64,000 nt of DNA from Clavaria fumosa (lineage: Eukaryota > Basidiomycota > Agaricomycetes > Agaricales > Clavariaceae): assembly GCA_951802425.1 (NCBI GenBank), contig OX637800.1:1116001-1180000 (forward strand), written 5' to 3'. The position numbers were made by a program, and so were the translations under genes. Shown one piece after another: positions 22,193-33,657 of this stretch. Every line of letters begins with the position of its first letter. The stretch's first letter is position 1. The notes beneath the pieces were generated by a model that did no database searches, was not told where the DNA came from, and saw only the letters and a list, made by a program, of their open reading frames with translations.

Positions 22193-23456
22193 TCATCTGC
22201 CTGATGTGAACCATACCTTGTATGATTTATTTTATACCCTTTTTTTATATCTGAATTTTCCCCCTAGCCCCTCTACTTTGACGAGAAGCTGGTACCCCAG
22301 GTGTTTGGCCTGGTCCAGCCTACCACCCTTCAAGGCCATTATGCCCGCCAGAACACTTCTTCAATTGCACTGGTCAACATTCGCCTTCATTCCATCACTG
22401 AAAGAGGTGATCCATTCAAGTCAGTCGCAAACACCCTAGTGGGTGGTACATCCCTGAATCGGAGGGGAGGGAGTATTTCGAGTTGGAAGTAAATTTAGAT
22501 GTTGTCCCTTCCAGTACTAAATCATTGGAGAGGCATCAGTTGATATTGGCAAATTTTGTGAAAAGTCTTTGCCAGTAAGGTCTGTTTTTTATTGTAGAAC
22601 ATTGTTTAATATTTAATATTTATTTATTCAGGAAACATGTTAAATGACTTCTAGTTTTTTTGTACATGCATACCAATCCAGACAGTGGTGATCTCCATTG
22701 CACCACTGGCCAAGCCCTTGAAATAGGTGTTGTGCGTTATGAATAATTTTCAATATTGCTTTGAATAAGACTCTCTTCAGTTCCTGGATGAGATTATTGG
22801 GCCTGACCTCTTGTCGTTCACCAAAGAATCACACTCAACATTAGTCATGGAGGTTTGTGGAGGCATCTGGGAGGCAGATGCCTCCCGTTTCACAATGCAA
22901 AAATTTGCAAAGTCATGAGTGGTCTAACTGAATATTCTTCTCGTTACTCATAATTAGCAGGCAGTGTTTCAGCTTCATAATTGGATTTGGCCAGGCCAAC
23001 TTCTATCCTCACTTGGCCACAGCACTCCTCCTCAAACTTGTGATCAAAAATTTTGTCGAGTGTTTTTCAGTCCTTCGCATCCTTGCCGACTTATTAAAGG
23101 AGGAAGAGGGCCTTGGTGCCCATACAAGCCTCATTGTGCTTCTCCCGTTTCTAGGCCTCAAGTACGTATGGTGGCACAAAGATATCCGCCCACTTGGAGA
23201 GATGGTCTCACTCCAGTGTCCAATCTGTCATGCTGTTCGCACCCTGACCATCGACATTGATACTGGGAAGCCTGGTATGTACAATATTTCTTGTTTATGT
23301 GGATGGAAAGGACGGAAGCAGACAGGGAGGCTGGATCTGGACCTGCCTGGAACAAGAGGGAAAGATTCGGGCTGGGGTAAGCGCCTTTTGTATGGCTCAC
23401 CTGCCAGCTACCAGACGATCTGGAAAGCACCACGCAAATTTTATCATATGTTCTAG
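22193..23456 (+). pseudogene. Multi-exon protein with a zinc ribbon, unknown function, 5' end missing
   Basis: Exon-like stretches lie at about 22270-22580 (KLVPQVFGLVQPTTLQG ... YFELEVNLDVVPSS), 22650-22740, 22780-22915 and 22960-23456. The last has hydrophobic, possibly membrane-associated segments (TALLLKLVIKNFVECFSVL; HTSLIVLLPFLGLKYVWW). It then has a four-cysteine ribbon (CPICHAVRTL...ISCLCGWKG), and ends at 23454-23456 (TAG). The frame changes near 22436, so either an intron is hidden there or the gene is broken. The left end coincides with the Gyp-A fragment junction. The style fits an uncharacterised family amplified in agarics, from memory only. It lies upstream of the TET/JBP-like gene on the same strand. 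Confidence 0.45.
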
Positions 23457-24050
23457 ATTTTGTTTTGTTTTTGTTTTGTTTTTTGAATCAGCATTTTTAT
23501 ACCACTACATGTAGCTATGATGAAGACACGGTTTTTTCATGAGTATGTGTGTGTGATGTATTGTATAGGTAAGGAGGAGTCTGTCGTTTGGATTGTGGTT
23601 GGTATTGCTTTAATTTATGGTGGGTCTGGAGTCTCTGACAGGTCAAGACCTGGGAGGCTCGGAGGTTTTGGCATTTCAGGGTTTTTTCTGGTGGATGTAA
23701 AGGCGCTGGATTGTCATAAGAATTTTGCCACTGTGAGTAGTCCCTTTGTACCGCTTAGAAGTATGTGCAGCGAGTGGTCATGGTGTACTTCTGTTAATAT
23801 GTGACAGTGTGCATCGCAGGTTTGGTAGTTGTGAAATATATGGTCTCAGTATCGCGTTGCCGTGGGCAGAGGTCACCGCACGAGCATTCGGGCTCGTGGC
23901 ATGTTCAAGGCTCACTTTCGTTGTTGTGTATCTTGTGGTGTAATATGTGTTTTTTCTACGTTTCTCTTACAATGTAGTGTTTATCTCGTTTGGGTAAGGT
24001 TAGCAAGGCATCATGTAAGCTTGATTTTCACAACTGTTCCACAAACAGCC
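23457..24050 (+). other. Intergenic region before the dioxygenase gene
   Basis: GT- and AT-rich with no conserved frame. It is the likely promoter region of the gene starting at 24051. Confidence 0.4.
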
Positions 24051-25488
24051 ATGGAGCAACGTCGTAAACAGGCATCGGAAACGACAGGTCATTCCGCTCC
24101 TTTGGCACCTTCATCGACCTTCCCACTGGCAGGACCCCTCACTCTAAAAGACTCTATTTGGGCCCGGTTGAAAGATATTTTGCATAAGCATTGTGGCAAT
24201 ACAACAGAGAACCCGAAGAAGAAACAGTATGTGATCCTCCAACTGTCATTTTTTAATATAACCTCAATTTTATCCCAGCTCAAAGTTTGGGCTGAACTTG
24301 AGGAACTGAAGACAGCTTTAGACTTGAGTGACCACACCCTGCTTGGAGAAGCAGACTTCCAAAGGATAGCACTTACTGCTGCATATGCTTTGCTCAACCC
24401 TAGTACATGGAGCTGACTGAAATACCCTTGGTCCCTAGTTGCTGCATGGCTCTGTTAACTAATTACATTCCCAGTTCAGACAGATTGGGATGTCAAAAGA
24501 TTTATCAGCAACATCAAGGAGCTCAATATGGCAGGAGACTATGAGTCAAGGATAGATAATGAGTTGGCTCGTCTGAAGAAGAAATTCAGAATCCCAGATG
24601 GCTCAGGATACATCGATGAGCCAGCAATTGTAGTGGACAAGTTCAACCACATCATATTATGGCATCTGCCTGGTATCATCTCAACATTGTGAATTGTTAG
24701 TAGAGCTCATGTTTAATTGATCTTTGCTTATATGGAAATATTTAGGCTGACTGCAACAGAGCTATAGCCCTGATCAAGAGTAATCTTGTGAACAAGACAT
24801 CAGGCTGAGATAAGCCTTGGAGGTTGCAGGGTTTAAACCCTCCAGCCAACACTGTCTTTGCCGCTGGTGTTTTGGCATTCTCTGCTGGTTGGTTTATGCA
24901 ACTACGAGATGTGCGTCAAATGAGACATCCAATAGAACAAACTGATGATCTCTAATAGCAACCCCATGAGAAACTCAGAGCATCTACAAGTTTGCAGGCA
25001 TTGCATGGCTGGTCATTCATGACAGCAATTGCCGATGTAGAGCTCCTCTGCAACTGTGTCACAGCACTAATTACTCCAGAACTATATGACTATGGGCTCG
25101 CGGCCATAGGCAAGATCAAAGAGGGTGTGAAATGGCTCAAAAGTATCAAAATGTCGAGTTATGGCCATCGGTATACACTGCAATGCAGGTGATCGTGAAT
25201 CGGGTGACTCCTCGTCACAGGGATGAAGGTGGTTGTCCAATGCACTTTGACCTCCTTCTCAGTGCTGGGGCACACCATGGAACCACTTTTGATGTTCAAG
25301 AGTTAGGAGTTTCCCTCTCATATCCTCCTGGGACAATGGTCTCCCTCTGTGGGAAGGTTTTCTTCCATGAAGTTCGTCAATGGGAAGGGGACAGGGTATG
25401 CATTGCTCATTTCATCAAGGACACTGTCCATGACAGACTGGATTTTCCGAGGCCTGCATGGCCAAAGAGACCTGACTATATCTCATAG
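24051..25488 (+). pseudogene. TET/JBP-like 2-oxoglutarate/Fe(II) dioxygenase, probably decayed
   Basis: The gene starts MEQRRKQASETTG, with introns near 24228-24279 (GTATGT...CCCAG), 24414-24471 and 24690-24747. The middle has the block PWRLQGLNPPANTVFAAG. The C-terminal part is a double-stranded beta-helix oxygenase: VNRVTPRHRDEGG gives the metal-binding HxD (His 25216-25218, Asp 25222-25224), KVFFHEV the second His (25366-25368) and GDRVCIAHF the 2-oxoglutarate Arg (25393-25395). The surrounding pattern (FDLLLSAG, LGVSLSYPPGTMV) fits the TET/JBP branch that oxidises 5-methylcytosine or thymine in DNA. A TGA at 24806-24808 (Arg expected) and a frame change near 25135-25160 suggest inactivation. 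In basidiomycetes these genes are known to be expanded and linked to KDZ transposons, as here. Confidence 0.75.
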
Positions 25489-26062
25489 ATGAGAATAGGA
25501 TAGATGAGAATAGGTAAATACGTGTTGGTTCCAAAGCATTTCAGAATTTCGAGAGAGCCAGCTTGTGTTATGAACCACAATCATGTGTCGTATTTAAAGT
25601 TTGTATACAGTAGTTCAATCATGTGCGGCAATACCGTTCGCACACGCGACGCTGGTAGCCCACACAGCGACAAGTGTCGCTTCGCCTCCGCATGCCCACG
25701 CTAGGCGAGGCTCAGCACACATCGACTACGCCTCCGCATGCCCGAGCTGGGCAAGGCTCCCATTGTCCACGCTGGGCGAAACACTCGGTTCACCCGCACC
25801 TGGACTATCTGTATCCCGCTCGCTGTGGCAAACGTCTCAGCCGAGACTTTACCCCCGCTGGCCCTACCCTGGTGAGCAGCGAAGGGAAAGGCTCTCTAGC
25901 CTCTCCTCTTGCTCACCAGGTGCGCCTCCTTCATCTCCAGTAGCTGGTAGTGTTACTGAGCCTCCTCATTCCATTAGCACACACGCATTGCAGCACACAC
26001 GTATCGCAAGCACATACATATCGTGAGCACTTTATTGAGAACTTCATTCTCAATCGGTTTAC
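25489..26062 (+). other. Spacer with short GC-rich repeats
   Basis: Between about 25680 and 25800 the words CCTCCGCATGCCC and GCTGGGCAAGGCT/GCTGGGCGAAACA recur. No gene seen. It may be the 5' region of the element starting at 26063. Confidence 0.4.
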
Positions 26063-27400
26063 ATGACCTCAACCTCAGATGCAGTCGGAACCAACCCTCC
26101 TCCAACGTCTAGAACTGTGTCCGCCTCAGACTTACCAAGTGCCCCATCAACAAATGTGCGATGCGACGAAATCGTCAAGCGCTTTCGACATGGGAGAATC
26201 ACCAAGGGAGCAGCAGTGACACAGATCTTCAATGTATTACGGGAAACAGGACCTGTCGCATCGGAAGAACAGGTCAACTCAGTGTATGAAGTATATCTCG
26301 ACTCACTTGAGGAGCATGGGAGAATTCTCCACACAGCCGCGGAGAGTGGCGAAGATGCGGAAGACCCTGATGGACAGGATCTCGAACCTGGAGAGGATCA
26401 ACTCGGCGAGCAGGGCGAGACCCGCGGAGCGAGAGACAAACGGCGACGGAGCAACTCACCTGAATTGGGAGACCGGTTGCTTCGAAAGCAGCCTGTTGAC
26501 GAAGAGTTCTATCCCTGAGCACAGCAGGCGAAACTTGCTTCGAATCAACTCAGCACAAGTCTTGAACTCACTTGCCGACTCATCATTAACTTCGCTGCTG
26601 ACATCAAAAACGCCAAACTTCACCTCTCCACGACACCAGGAGTCCCTCGGTTCCCAGATTCAGAGTGGACGAACGTCCTCTTGGGCAAAGCGGTCAACCT
26701 CGACATTGTGCTCTCAGGAGCCTATGCAACTTGTGACGAGACTCAAACCGTTGAACATGTCGGGGACATTGAGCTTCGACACAGTCCATCCAAACCGTCA
26801 AAATCAGTCAGGACAGCAGGAGACTGGGTCTTTGCACGGCAACGCACCGTTGTTGCCACTCGATTCGCCTTCCCGCATCGAGAGCGAGAACTCGCCAAAT
26901 ACACTGAGTATGTCCTCGGACTCTTTGGATCCAAACGGGTATCAGCACATGTTGATGTAGGGGGGCTTGGTGTCGCTAGCCACATCAGCAAAGTGAGACG
27001 GAGCTTGTCTACTATGGACTGCAGGTTCAAACATGTCTGCACCTGCTGTGGGGGACATCACAGGAAAGCGGACTGCAAAGAGAAGTCGAAGGAGGAACTT
27101 GAAGCTAAAGCGAAGCGTCCTCGCTACTTGAGTTTCTCTGGAGAGATGACGATGAGATGATTGGGGTTACAGCCAGGTACTCACTCTTCGCAGAACTGGT
27201 ACCATCACCTCCCGAGAGTGAATTCAACATTGGGGATGGATGGGAAACTGTCCAAGCTCACCCGGAATTGTTCCAAATCATAACTCCTCTCAAAGTTGAC
27301 GCCTTCAAACGCCTCCTTACTGATCACCCAAACCAATGATTTGTCGAATCAGTCCTGTCTGCGCTGCGCAACGGCTTCTGGCCCTGGGCGAACACAGACC
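26063..27400 (+). pseudogene. Retroelement gag-like protein and start of a second ORF, truncated
   Basis: A protein starting MTSTSDAVGTNPPPTS, broken at 26516-26518 and continued in the next frame. It has SEWTNVLLGKAVNLDIVLSG, IELRHSPSKPSKSVRTAGDW and a Cys/His knuckle at the end (CTCCGGHHRKADC, CX2CX3HX4C). A second ORF starts inside 27157 (ARYSLFAELVPSPPES, then DAFKRLLTDHPNQ, TGA, FVESVLSALRNGFWPW) and stops being recognisable near 27400. The two-ORF arrangement resembles tyrosine-recombinase (DIRS-like) retroelements of mushrooms. That assignment is from memory of family style and uncertain, and no recombinase or RT core is present. Confidence 0.45.
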
Positions 27401-27577
27401 CGCTCCTTTTAATCACACTGTCGTTCCTTCTTTCTGTTGCGCTGTCTCATCATTTTCATCACACATGAGTCTAGGACAGTTGTATCTTGGTTATGAAGCG
27501 AAGGCATCATAAGGGAAGGTTCTTTGTTCTTTCAAATACCACACACATGACTTGTACTTCTTTCTCTGTCTCTACTT

Positions 27578-28409
27578 ATGGCTGGACTGCCTGGTTCAAA
27601 ACGAAAAGAAAATGCTCAGGAGGTTGAGTTTGTTCCAGTTTATAACAAGCGACTCCGAAAGTCATTTATACGAGCTCACGATGTTCGTAAATCGACTTCC
27701 TCTCGATCCCACACTGCCTCCCTGAACAAACTCTTGTCCGAAGAATTTGAGCCCTCTGCCAGTGGCTTCTTTTCCTCCAATATTGCACCAGTTCCAGTGC
27801 TTCGCTTTGAGGCATCTGTTGATCCTGGCTCTGTCCCTGTTATTCATGTAGAGAGGTCAAGGAAGCGAAAACAAGGAAAAGTACAGGTTGATGCTTCCTT
27901 CATAATGTGTAGCTACTGACATAATTTCAGGCCCAGAATGTGTTTCTGGAGGAATGGTTGTTGCTACGATCAATCTATGCTGAGGAAATCTTGGGATTGG
28001 AAGCTCCATCCCCGTCAACCACTTGCCAAGGCTGCCACAAGACAGAATTCAAGTTTCGATGTCATGATTACTTTTATCAGCCTCTGACTTGTAAAGCATG
28101 TTGTGCTAAAGGGCATGCCAATACCCCATTCCATTCTGTTGAATTATGGAATGGAATGTGCTTCTTACCATTGGATCTCGCACAAGCAGGATTGGTGATT
28201 TGCTTAGGGCACAAGGGCTCCCCTTGTCCAGAGTACCAAGACAGAGGAGAGGACGAGAATGAGGATCAGTTTTCAAGCAATGAAGGTGACATTGATTCAG
28301 AGAGTTGCCATGCAAGACAACTGCAAATCATTTATTCCAATGGAGTGTGTGAAAGGACTATACAATACTGCAAATGTGCAAATGCTCCAGCATACCATAT
28401 CCAACTACT
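27578..28409 (+). pseudogene. KDZ transposase, N-terminal part with CxC2 cysteine cluster
   Basis: The start is MAGLPGSKRKENAQEVEF, with an intron at about 27883-27930 (GTACAG...TTTCAG). The second exon carries FLEEWLLLRSIYAEE, then the CxC2 cluster (CQGCHKTEFKFRCHDYF, LTCKACCAKGH, PFHSVELWNG, LGHKGSPCP) found in front of KDZ transposases. It ends CKCANAPAYHIQLL at 28409. There a Gyp-B copy is inserted at CTACT, and the frame continues after 37218 with QHHLFPASSKRP. Removing one copy of CTACT restores the frame exactly. KDZ enzymes move DNA transposons by a cut-and-paste mechanism with an RNase H-type fold. Confidence 0.88.
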
Positions 28410-29675
28410 TGTTAGGGCTTGTCCCGTCTCACAAGTAATACCAAATATCAACTCGTTGGTGACCAGTCTTGCAAACTCGCTAAAACCAATCAACTGTCGA
28501 GTACAGTCGAGAATACTCGGTCCCGGAAATTCGTTGATACACTAGGAAGGTCGCGACGTCGAAGGACAGAGCGTAAAAGAGAAAAGGCAAGTGAGGAGGT
28601 CGCGATGTCGATCAAAGAAGCGTGAGAGAGAAACAGACGAGGTGGGAGAAATAGACGATAGAGAGGGGTCGCATGAGGTCGCGACGATGTTGAGAATGAG
28701 TCAGCTGAAGGTGATGACCTTGCCGATCGATAAGAGAACCTGTTGGGTTCCAAGGATCAATACCAAGATGAATAGGAGAGAATACTTAGGTGGCGCTCAT
28801 GCGACTTGTGCCGAGAACGAAGAAGAAGAAAAGCAGAGTGGGTCTTGGTGTGATCTGGTCACCAAGTGAGACAAGCACTATCAATCACGCTTGGTTCAAA
28901 GCTCAGAAGGTGTCGGGCCTCAAGCTTAAACCAATAATGTGTCAATATCAAGTCTGGAGTACAGTAAGTACATGCAAGACTTATATATACATACGTACAG
29001 AGAGTATGATGAGAAAGGGAAAGTACAGGGTATAACTAGTCGTAGAGTGACTGTGCATGTGTTCTACTAAGGTTGCAAGGGGTAAACTAAGCATAGGTAA
29101 GGTTGTGGACATGACCGGTCATGGGTCGTGACCTAACTAAATAAGCATATGTGTAACTATGACTGAGCAGAGGTGCTTGGTCCAAGGCTAACGCAGTTAT
29201 AGACAACTGAGAAGAAGAAGGGAGAACATAATTTGAAAGGATACACAGCTTGACTGCTGGTGGCGCGTTTCATCGTTAAGGTCGCAAGGTCAGGTGAGCG
29301 ATCACATGGACAGCGCTGGTGAGACAGGTGACCTTGGGCGGTCCTTGGGTGGTATGTCACATGAGTAACGCTGGTAATGCAAGTAACGCGAGTAGCGCTG
29401 GTGTGCCGCTGCAGGAGTTGTGTAAGAGTGTGTTGAGCATCGAATAGTGGGTTCAGCGGTGGATATGCGTAAGGTGAGGTGGCGGGAGGTGACGCGAGTA
29501 TGGCAGTATGATCGTGAGTGTCGTGAGGAGATGATGGAGGCCCGAGAGGTGTTCGGAAGTTGGTAGCGGGTTTCGGAAGAGTGTAGGGGGGTTTGCGAGG
29601 TGGTAGGGGAATGTTGGGAGGTCCATGGGTGGTGATAGAGTTGTTAGGTTGAGGAAAAATGGATGGGTCCTGACA
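28410..29675 (-). repeat. 3' LTR of Gyp-B inner
   Basis: 1266 bp, TGTCAGGACCC...CCCTAACA on the minus strand. Homologous to 19132-20613 and 49800-50739. Confidence 0.88.
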
Positions 29676-29791
29676 TTACCCCCCCTTCAAGCCTTGAGCC
29701 CTGCGAGAGTGGAGGTCATGTGACTGTTAGTCAGCATGATGTTTGTTGATCAGGTCACGACACCCGAAATTTTTCTCTAAGTCCAACCACC

Positions 29792-30275
29792 ATGGTCTCC
29801 TCCAATGTCCTCAAATGCACTGGAACCCAACTCAGACACGAAATGCGTGAATACGAGGAGTTCGAAAGGGGTGAGGCTAGCCATGACAAAGAGGCGCTGG
29901 CCGAGATGTTGGCCCACCAAAAGGCCGAGCAAGAGCGATGTGCGCGTCTTTGCGAAGAAACCATGGGGCATGAAAAGAAGAAGGGCAAGGTCACGGACTC
30001 TAACGAAATGAGGAGCAATGTTGCAGGCCCAAGTCAGGTGGAAGAAAATGTCGCGGGCCCTAGCGGAATAAGGGGCGAAGTCACGGGTGGGGCTGACCCA
30101 TCGCTTGCGGAATTTCTGAAAGCTTGGAAGAAAATCGGGTCAGCGAAGGAGAATAAGGAGTGGAATGAGAGGGAGCGCAAGGTGCGTAATAGTATTTCTC
30201 GTTCCACTCGTCCCTTCTAATTGTTGAAACACAGGACTGCAACAATTGTGTCGCAAAGGGCTGGCAGTGTGTGTG
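29792..30275 (+). CDS. Opposite-strand gene carried by Gyp-B: charged protein with a Cys cluster, truncated
   Basis: It lies between the polypurine tract and the inserted Chr-2, antisense to pol. The first exon (MVSSNVLKCTGTQLRHE...) is rich in Glu/Lys and helical. It contains two similar segments with VAGPS, then SLAEFLKAWKKIG. At 30181 a GTGCGT donor and a CACAG acceptor (about 30235) would join WNERERK to DCNNCVAKGWQCV, a CX2CX6C cluster. If unspliced the frame ends at 30218-30220. The Cys pattern resembles the many small zinc-cluster proteins of mushroom genomes (family impression, not verified). The right end is cut by the Chr-2 LTR at 30276. Antisense genes near the 3' LTR are known from some plant gypsy elements. 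Confidence 0.5.
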
Positions 30276-32790
30276 TGTCAGACTTAGTCTCACGGTTCAC
30301 ACAACTTAACGTAAGGTCGATGATGACGATACTAACATAAGGGGAAAAGGGTACAAGTAAGAAAATGACGTGGTATATATAGCGAGCGGTTCGGGAGTTG
30401 CCGGCGTTCCCACGCTCGGACCCCGTGCGTCACGTGATGCGTCCAGGCCCGGGTCACGTGATTTTCCTATTATGTAATCCACCACCCGTTCGGGTCACGT
30501 GACTCGTCCGCAAACTTCCCGCAACTCTTTTGCGATCCTTTCTTGGCCTTTCCAACCTGCTTATGTAAGCGATCCTGACATCACCTCTTAAGGCTGGGCG
30601 TCTCGACCTGCCAACTTTGCCTTGTCAGGGTATTGCTGGAAGAAGTCCCGGAGCAACAGTGCAACGTTAGTGAGGTTGCGACGAGGTTCCCAGGTGTTCT
30701 CCTCTGCAGGGTATCCTAACCACTTCACCAAATACTTCACTCCCCATCCAACCTTCTTGACATCAAGAATTTCCTCCACCTCATACTCCAAGTGGTCATC
30801 GTCAATCGTGGGGGGTGGGGGTGGAGGCAAGTTCTGGGAAGGGAAAGAGGGAGCAATATACGGGGTGAGTAGCAACTCATTGAAAACCCGGTGAATGCGC
30901 CATGCTCAGGGGAGCTTGAGTCGGTATGCTGCTGGTCCGACCTTCTCTTCGATAGTGAAGGGTCCAGCCTGCTTGTTGTCAAGCTTCTTGGATGGTCGAT
31001 CCATTTTCAGGTTCCGGGTATCCAGCCAGACTAAGTCCCCCTTTGAGTATTCACGACTCGGGCGCTTTCCTTTATCATAGCTAGCCATCGCATCTGCCGC
31101 CTTCCCCATTGCATCCCTGGCTGCTCTTCGGGATTCCGTGAGCTTGGCCATCCACTTGTCTGCTGCAGGGTTCACTTCAGAGGGCGGCCGGATACCACCA
31201 TTCCAAGGGTGCCAGCCATACTCCAGATAGAAAGGTGTGAATCCAGTGGCTGAGTGCTCACGGTTATTGAGCACGAATTCGGCTGTGGATAGCCACTCTG
31301 CCCAATCATCCTGCAGATGGTCAACATAGGCCTGGAGATACACTTCAACCTCCTGATTGACCCACTCTGTCTGTCCATCTGTTTGTGGGTGGAAGGCAGT
31401 GCTCGGGTTCGCTTTAACTCCAATCATCCCATAAAACTCCCTCATGAATCTGGACACAAATTGGGTTCCCCGGTCACTCACAACTTTCTGCGGGACTCCA
31501 TGGTCGCGGAAGACCCAGTCTCGAAGGATCCGAGCAGCACCAAGTCCCGTGAGGTCAAGGCCAATAGCTTCGATGAGAGTTCGTTTTGTAAACTTGTCGA
31601 CAATGACAAGGATCGCATTGTGACCACGTGAGAGGGGGAAAGGCCCAACAATGTCCCAAGAGATGACTGCCCAGGGGCTCTCAGGGACAGGGTGCGGATG
31701 GAGCGGAGCGGCGCGCCTGGTACGATCAGGCTTGATTCGTTGGCATGTCTCGCATCCACCTGCATACCGATTGGAATCCTTCACCATGCCCACCCACCAG
31801 TAGGACCTCAGCAGAGCCGCCCTCAGTTTCCGTGGACCAGGGTGCCCTGCGATGGGGAGGTCATGCTCAAAGGTGAGCACTGCCTCACGTGCTTCTGGGG
31901 GCACCCAAGTGATTTCTGCCTTCCGCCAGAGTCCCATCCGATCTCTCGTCCACTCATCATCAAGCTCCTCTGGCTTCTGCACATGTACTGCGCTGTTTTT
32001 CTGGAGTAGCGTCTCCATCTCCGATGTGAACGATGTGCGGGTCTCAGCCTCTGGGAAGACCTGTACTGGTGCATCCTCCTCCACCATCTCTCCATAATCT
32101 GGCCTCCGTTGCATCCGCTTTCGTGTTTGACTTCCCAGTACGGTACTTGATCTTGAAGTCAAAGCACTGGAGCTCTCCAACCCAATGGACCTGCCTCGGT
32201 TTCAACTTCTGGGGCTTCCAGAAGTACTGGAGGTTAGCATGGTCCGTCCAGATTTCGATAGTCTCTTCCACCCCAATCAGGTAAGCCCGCCACTCGTGTA
32301 GTGCCCGGATTACAGCCAGGAACTCCTTGTCGTACACATCGTAATTCTTCTCAGCTGCAGTGAGGGCTTTGGAGATGTAGTCTACAACTCTCCAAGTCCC
32401 ATCCACCTGCTGCTGTGAGAGAACTCCTCCAGTCGCCAAGTTGCTCGCATCCGTTTCTACCTTCCATCTCCCTTTGTCTTGTGGTAGAGCCAAGACCGGG
32501 GCTGATACTAGTGCCAGGCGGAGATCTTGGAAGGCTGCTTCCTCCTCCTCCTCCCATCTCCACGGGACTTTCCCTGTCAGCCGGAAGAGTGGTTTTGCCC
32601 GGGCAGAGAGATTCGGGATGTGCCGGCGGAGGTAGTTCAGCATCCCGTTGAATCTTTATACCTCTTTCACATTTTTCGGTCTGGGCCAGTTACGGATCGC
32701 CACGCCTTTAGCTGGGTCATGCTCTAGACGGTTGTGGGAGATCTTCATCCCCAGGAAGAAAACCTCACTCTTCTTGAACTCGCACTTGCT
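30276..32790 (-). mobile_element. Chr-2: chromovirus 3' part (RT to 3' LTR)
   Basis: It is nearly identical to Chr-1 from the middle of RT to the end. The 3' LTR is 30276-30580 (305 bp), and the polypurine tract is shortened. Everything 5' of RT is missing; at 32790/32791 it meets the Chr-3 LTR. Confidence 0.92.
30588..32790 (-). pseudogene. pol: Chr-2 pol fragment (RT end, RNase H, integrase, chromodomain)
   Basis: Homologous to 9522-11730 of Chr-1. Breaks: a TAA near 32660, a 5-bp deletion near 32110 that shifts the frame at the end of RNase H, one codon lost near 31087, and a TGA at 30906-30908 where Chr-1 has CGA. It keeps CGA where Chr-1 has its integrase TGA. Most amino-acid differences between the two copies are R/W, R/Q, R/H, R/C or E/K, as expected from CpG change. 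The chromodomain is intact (YEVEEILDVKKVGWGV). Confidence 0.92.
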
Positions 32791-33657
32791 ATCAGACTGG
32801 GTCTCACACAACTTAAGTGTAAGGTCATGACGACAATACTAAGATAAGGGGAAAAGGGTACAAGAATGGAAAAGATGTAGTATATATAGCGAACGCTTTG
32901 GCATTTCCCAGTGTTCCCATGCTCGGACCTCTCGGATCACGTGATGCGCCCAGGCCCAGGTCATGTGATCTTACGATTATGTAATCTGACCACAGCCACA
33001 GGTCATGTGACCTTCCAACAACCCTCCCCAGTTTCTCCACAACTGCACTTTGGGATGGCTTACATAAGCGATCCTAACATCACCCCCCTCTTAAGGCTGG
33101 GCATCCCGACCAGCTAGCTTGGCCTTGTCGGGGTGGGAGAGGAAGAAGTCCTGGAGAAGCAACGTTACGTTAGTGAGGTTCCTACGGGGCTCCCAAGTGT
33201 TTTCCTCCACTGGATATCCCAACCACTTCACCAAGTACTTCACCCCATGTCCCACCTTCTTAACATCAAGGATCGCCTCCACATCATACTCCAGGTGGTC
33301 GTCATCAATCGTAGGGGGTGGAGGGGGAGGCAGGTTCTGAGAAGGGAAGGAGGGGGGGTGGTATGGTGTCAACAGCAACTCATTGAAGACCCGATGGATG
33401 CGCCAGGCCCGAGGGAGCTTGAGGCGATACCCAGCAGGTCCCACCTTCTCCTCAACTGCAAAGGGGCCTGCTCTCTTGTTGTCAAGCTTTTTACAGGGCC
33501 AGTCCATCTTCAAGTTTCTAGTATCCAGCCAGACCAGATCTCCCTCAGAGTACTCCCGACTTGGGCGTTTCCCCTTATCGTAGCTCTTCTTCATCGCTGC
33601 CACCGCTTTCTCCATTGCCTCCTTGGCTGCTCTTCGGGACTCCGTGAGCTTAGCCAT
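32791..33657 (-). mobile_element. Chr-3: diverged chromovirus 3' end (pol end and LTR)
   Basis: An LTR of about 289 bp (33079-32791) lacking its last bases, a polypurine tract, and pol codons 33657-33091. In the LTR only one of the three TCACGTGA sites is kept; the other two read TCATGTGA. Confidence 0.88.
33091..33657 (-). pseudogene. pol: Chr-3 integrase C-terminus and chromodomain
   Basis: 188 codons, open to the normal stop: MAKLTESRRAAKEAMEK, the integrase C-terminal beta domain (GDLVWLDTRNLKMD, GPAGYRLKLP), then a chromodomain (YDVEAILDVKKVGHGVKYLV). At 33657/33658 it is joined directly to the RNase H part of Gyp-B, inside a GGGAC stretch, with no LTR or target duplication. Confidence 0.88.
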
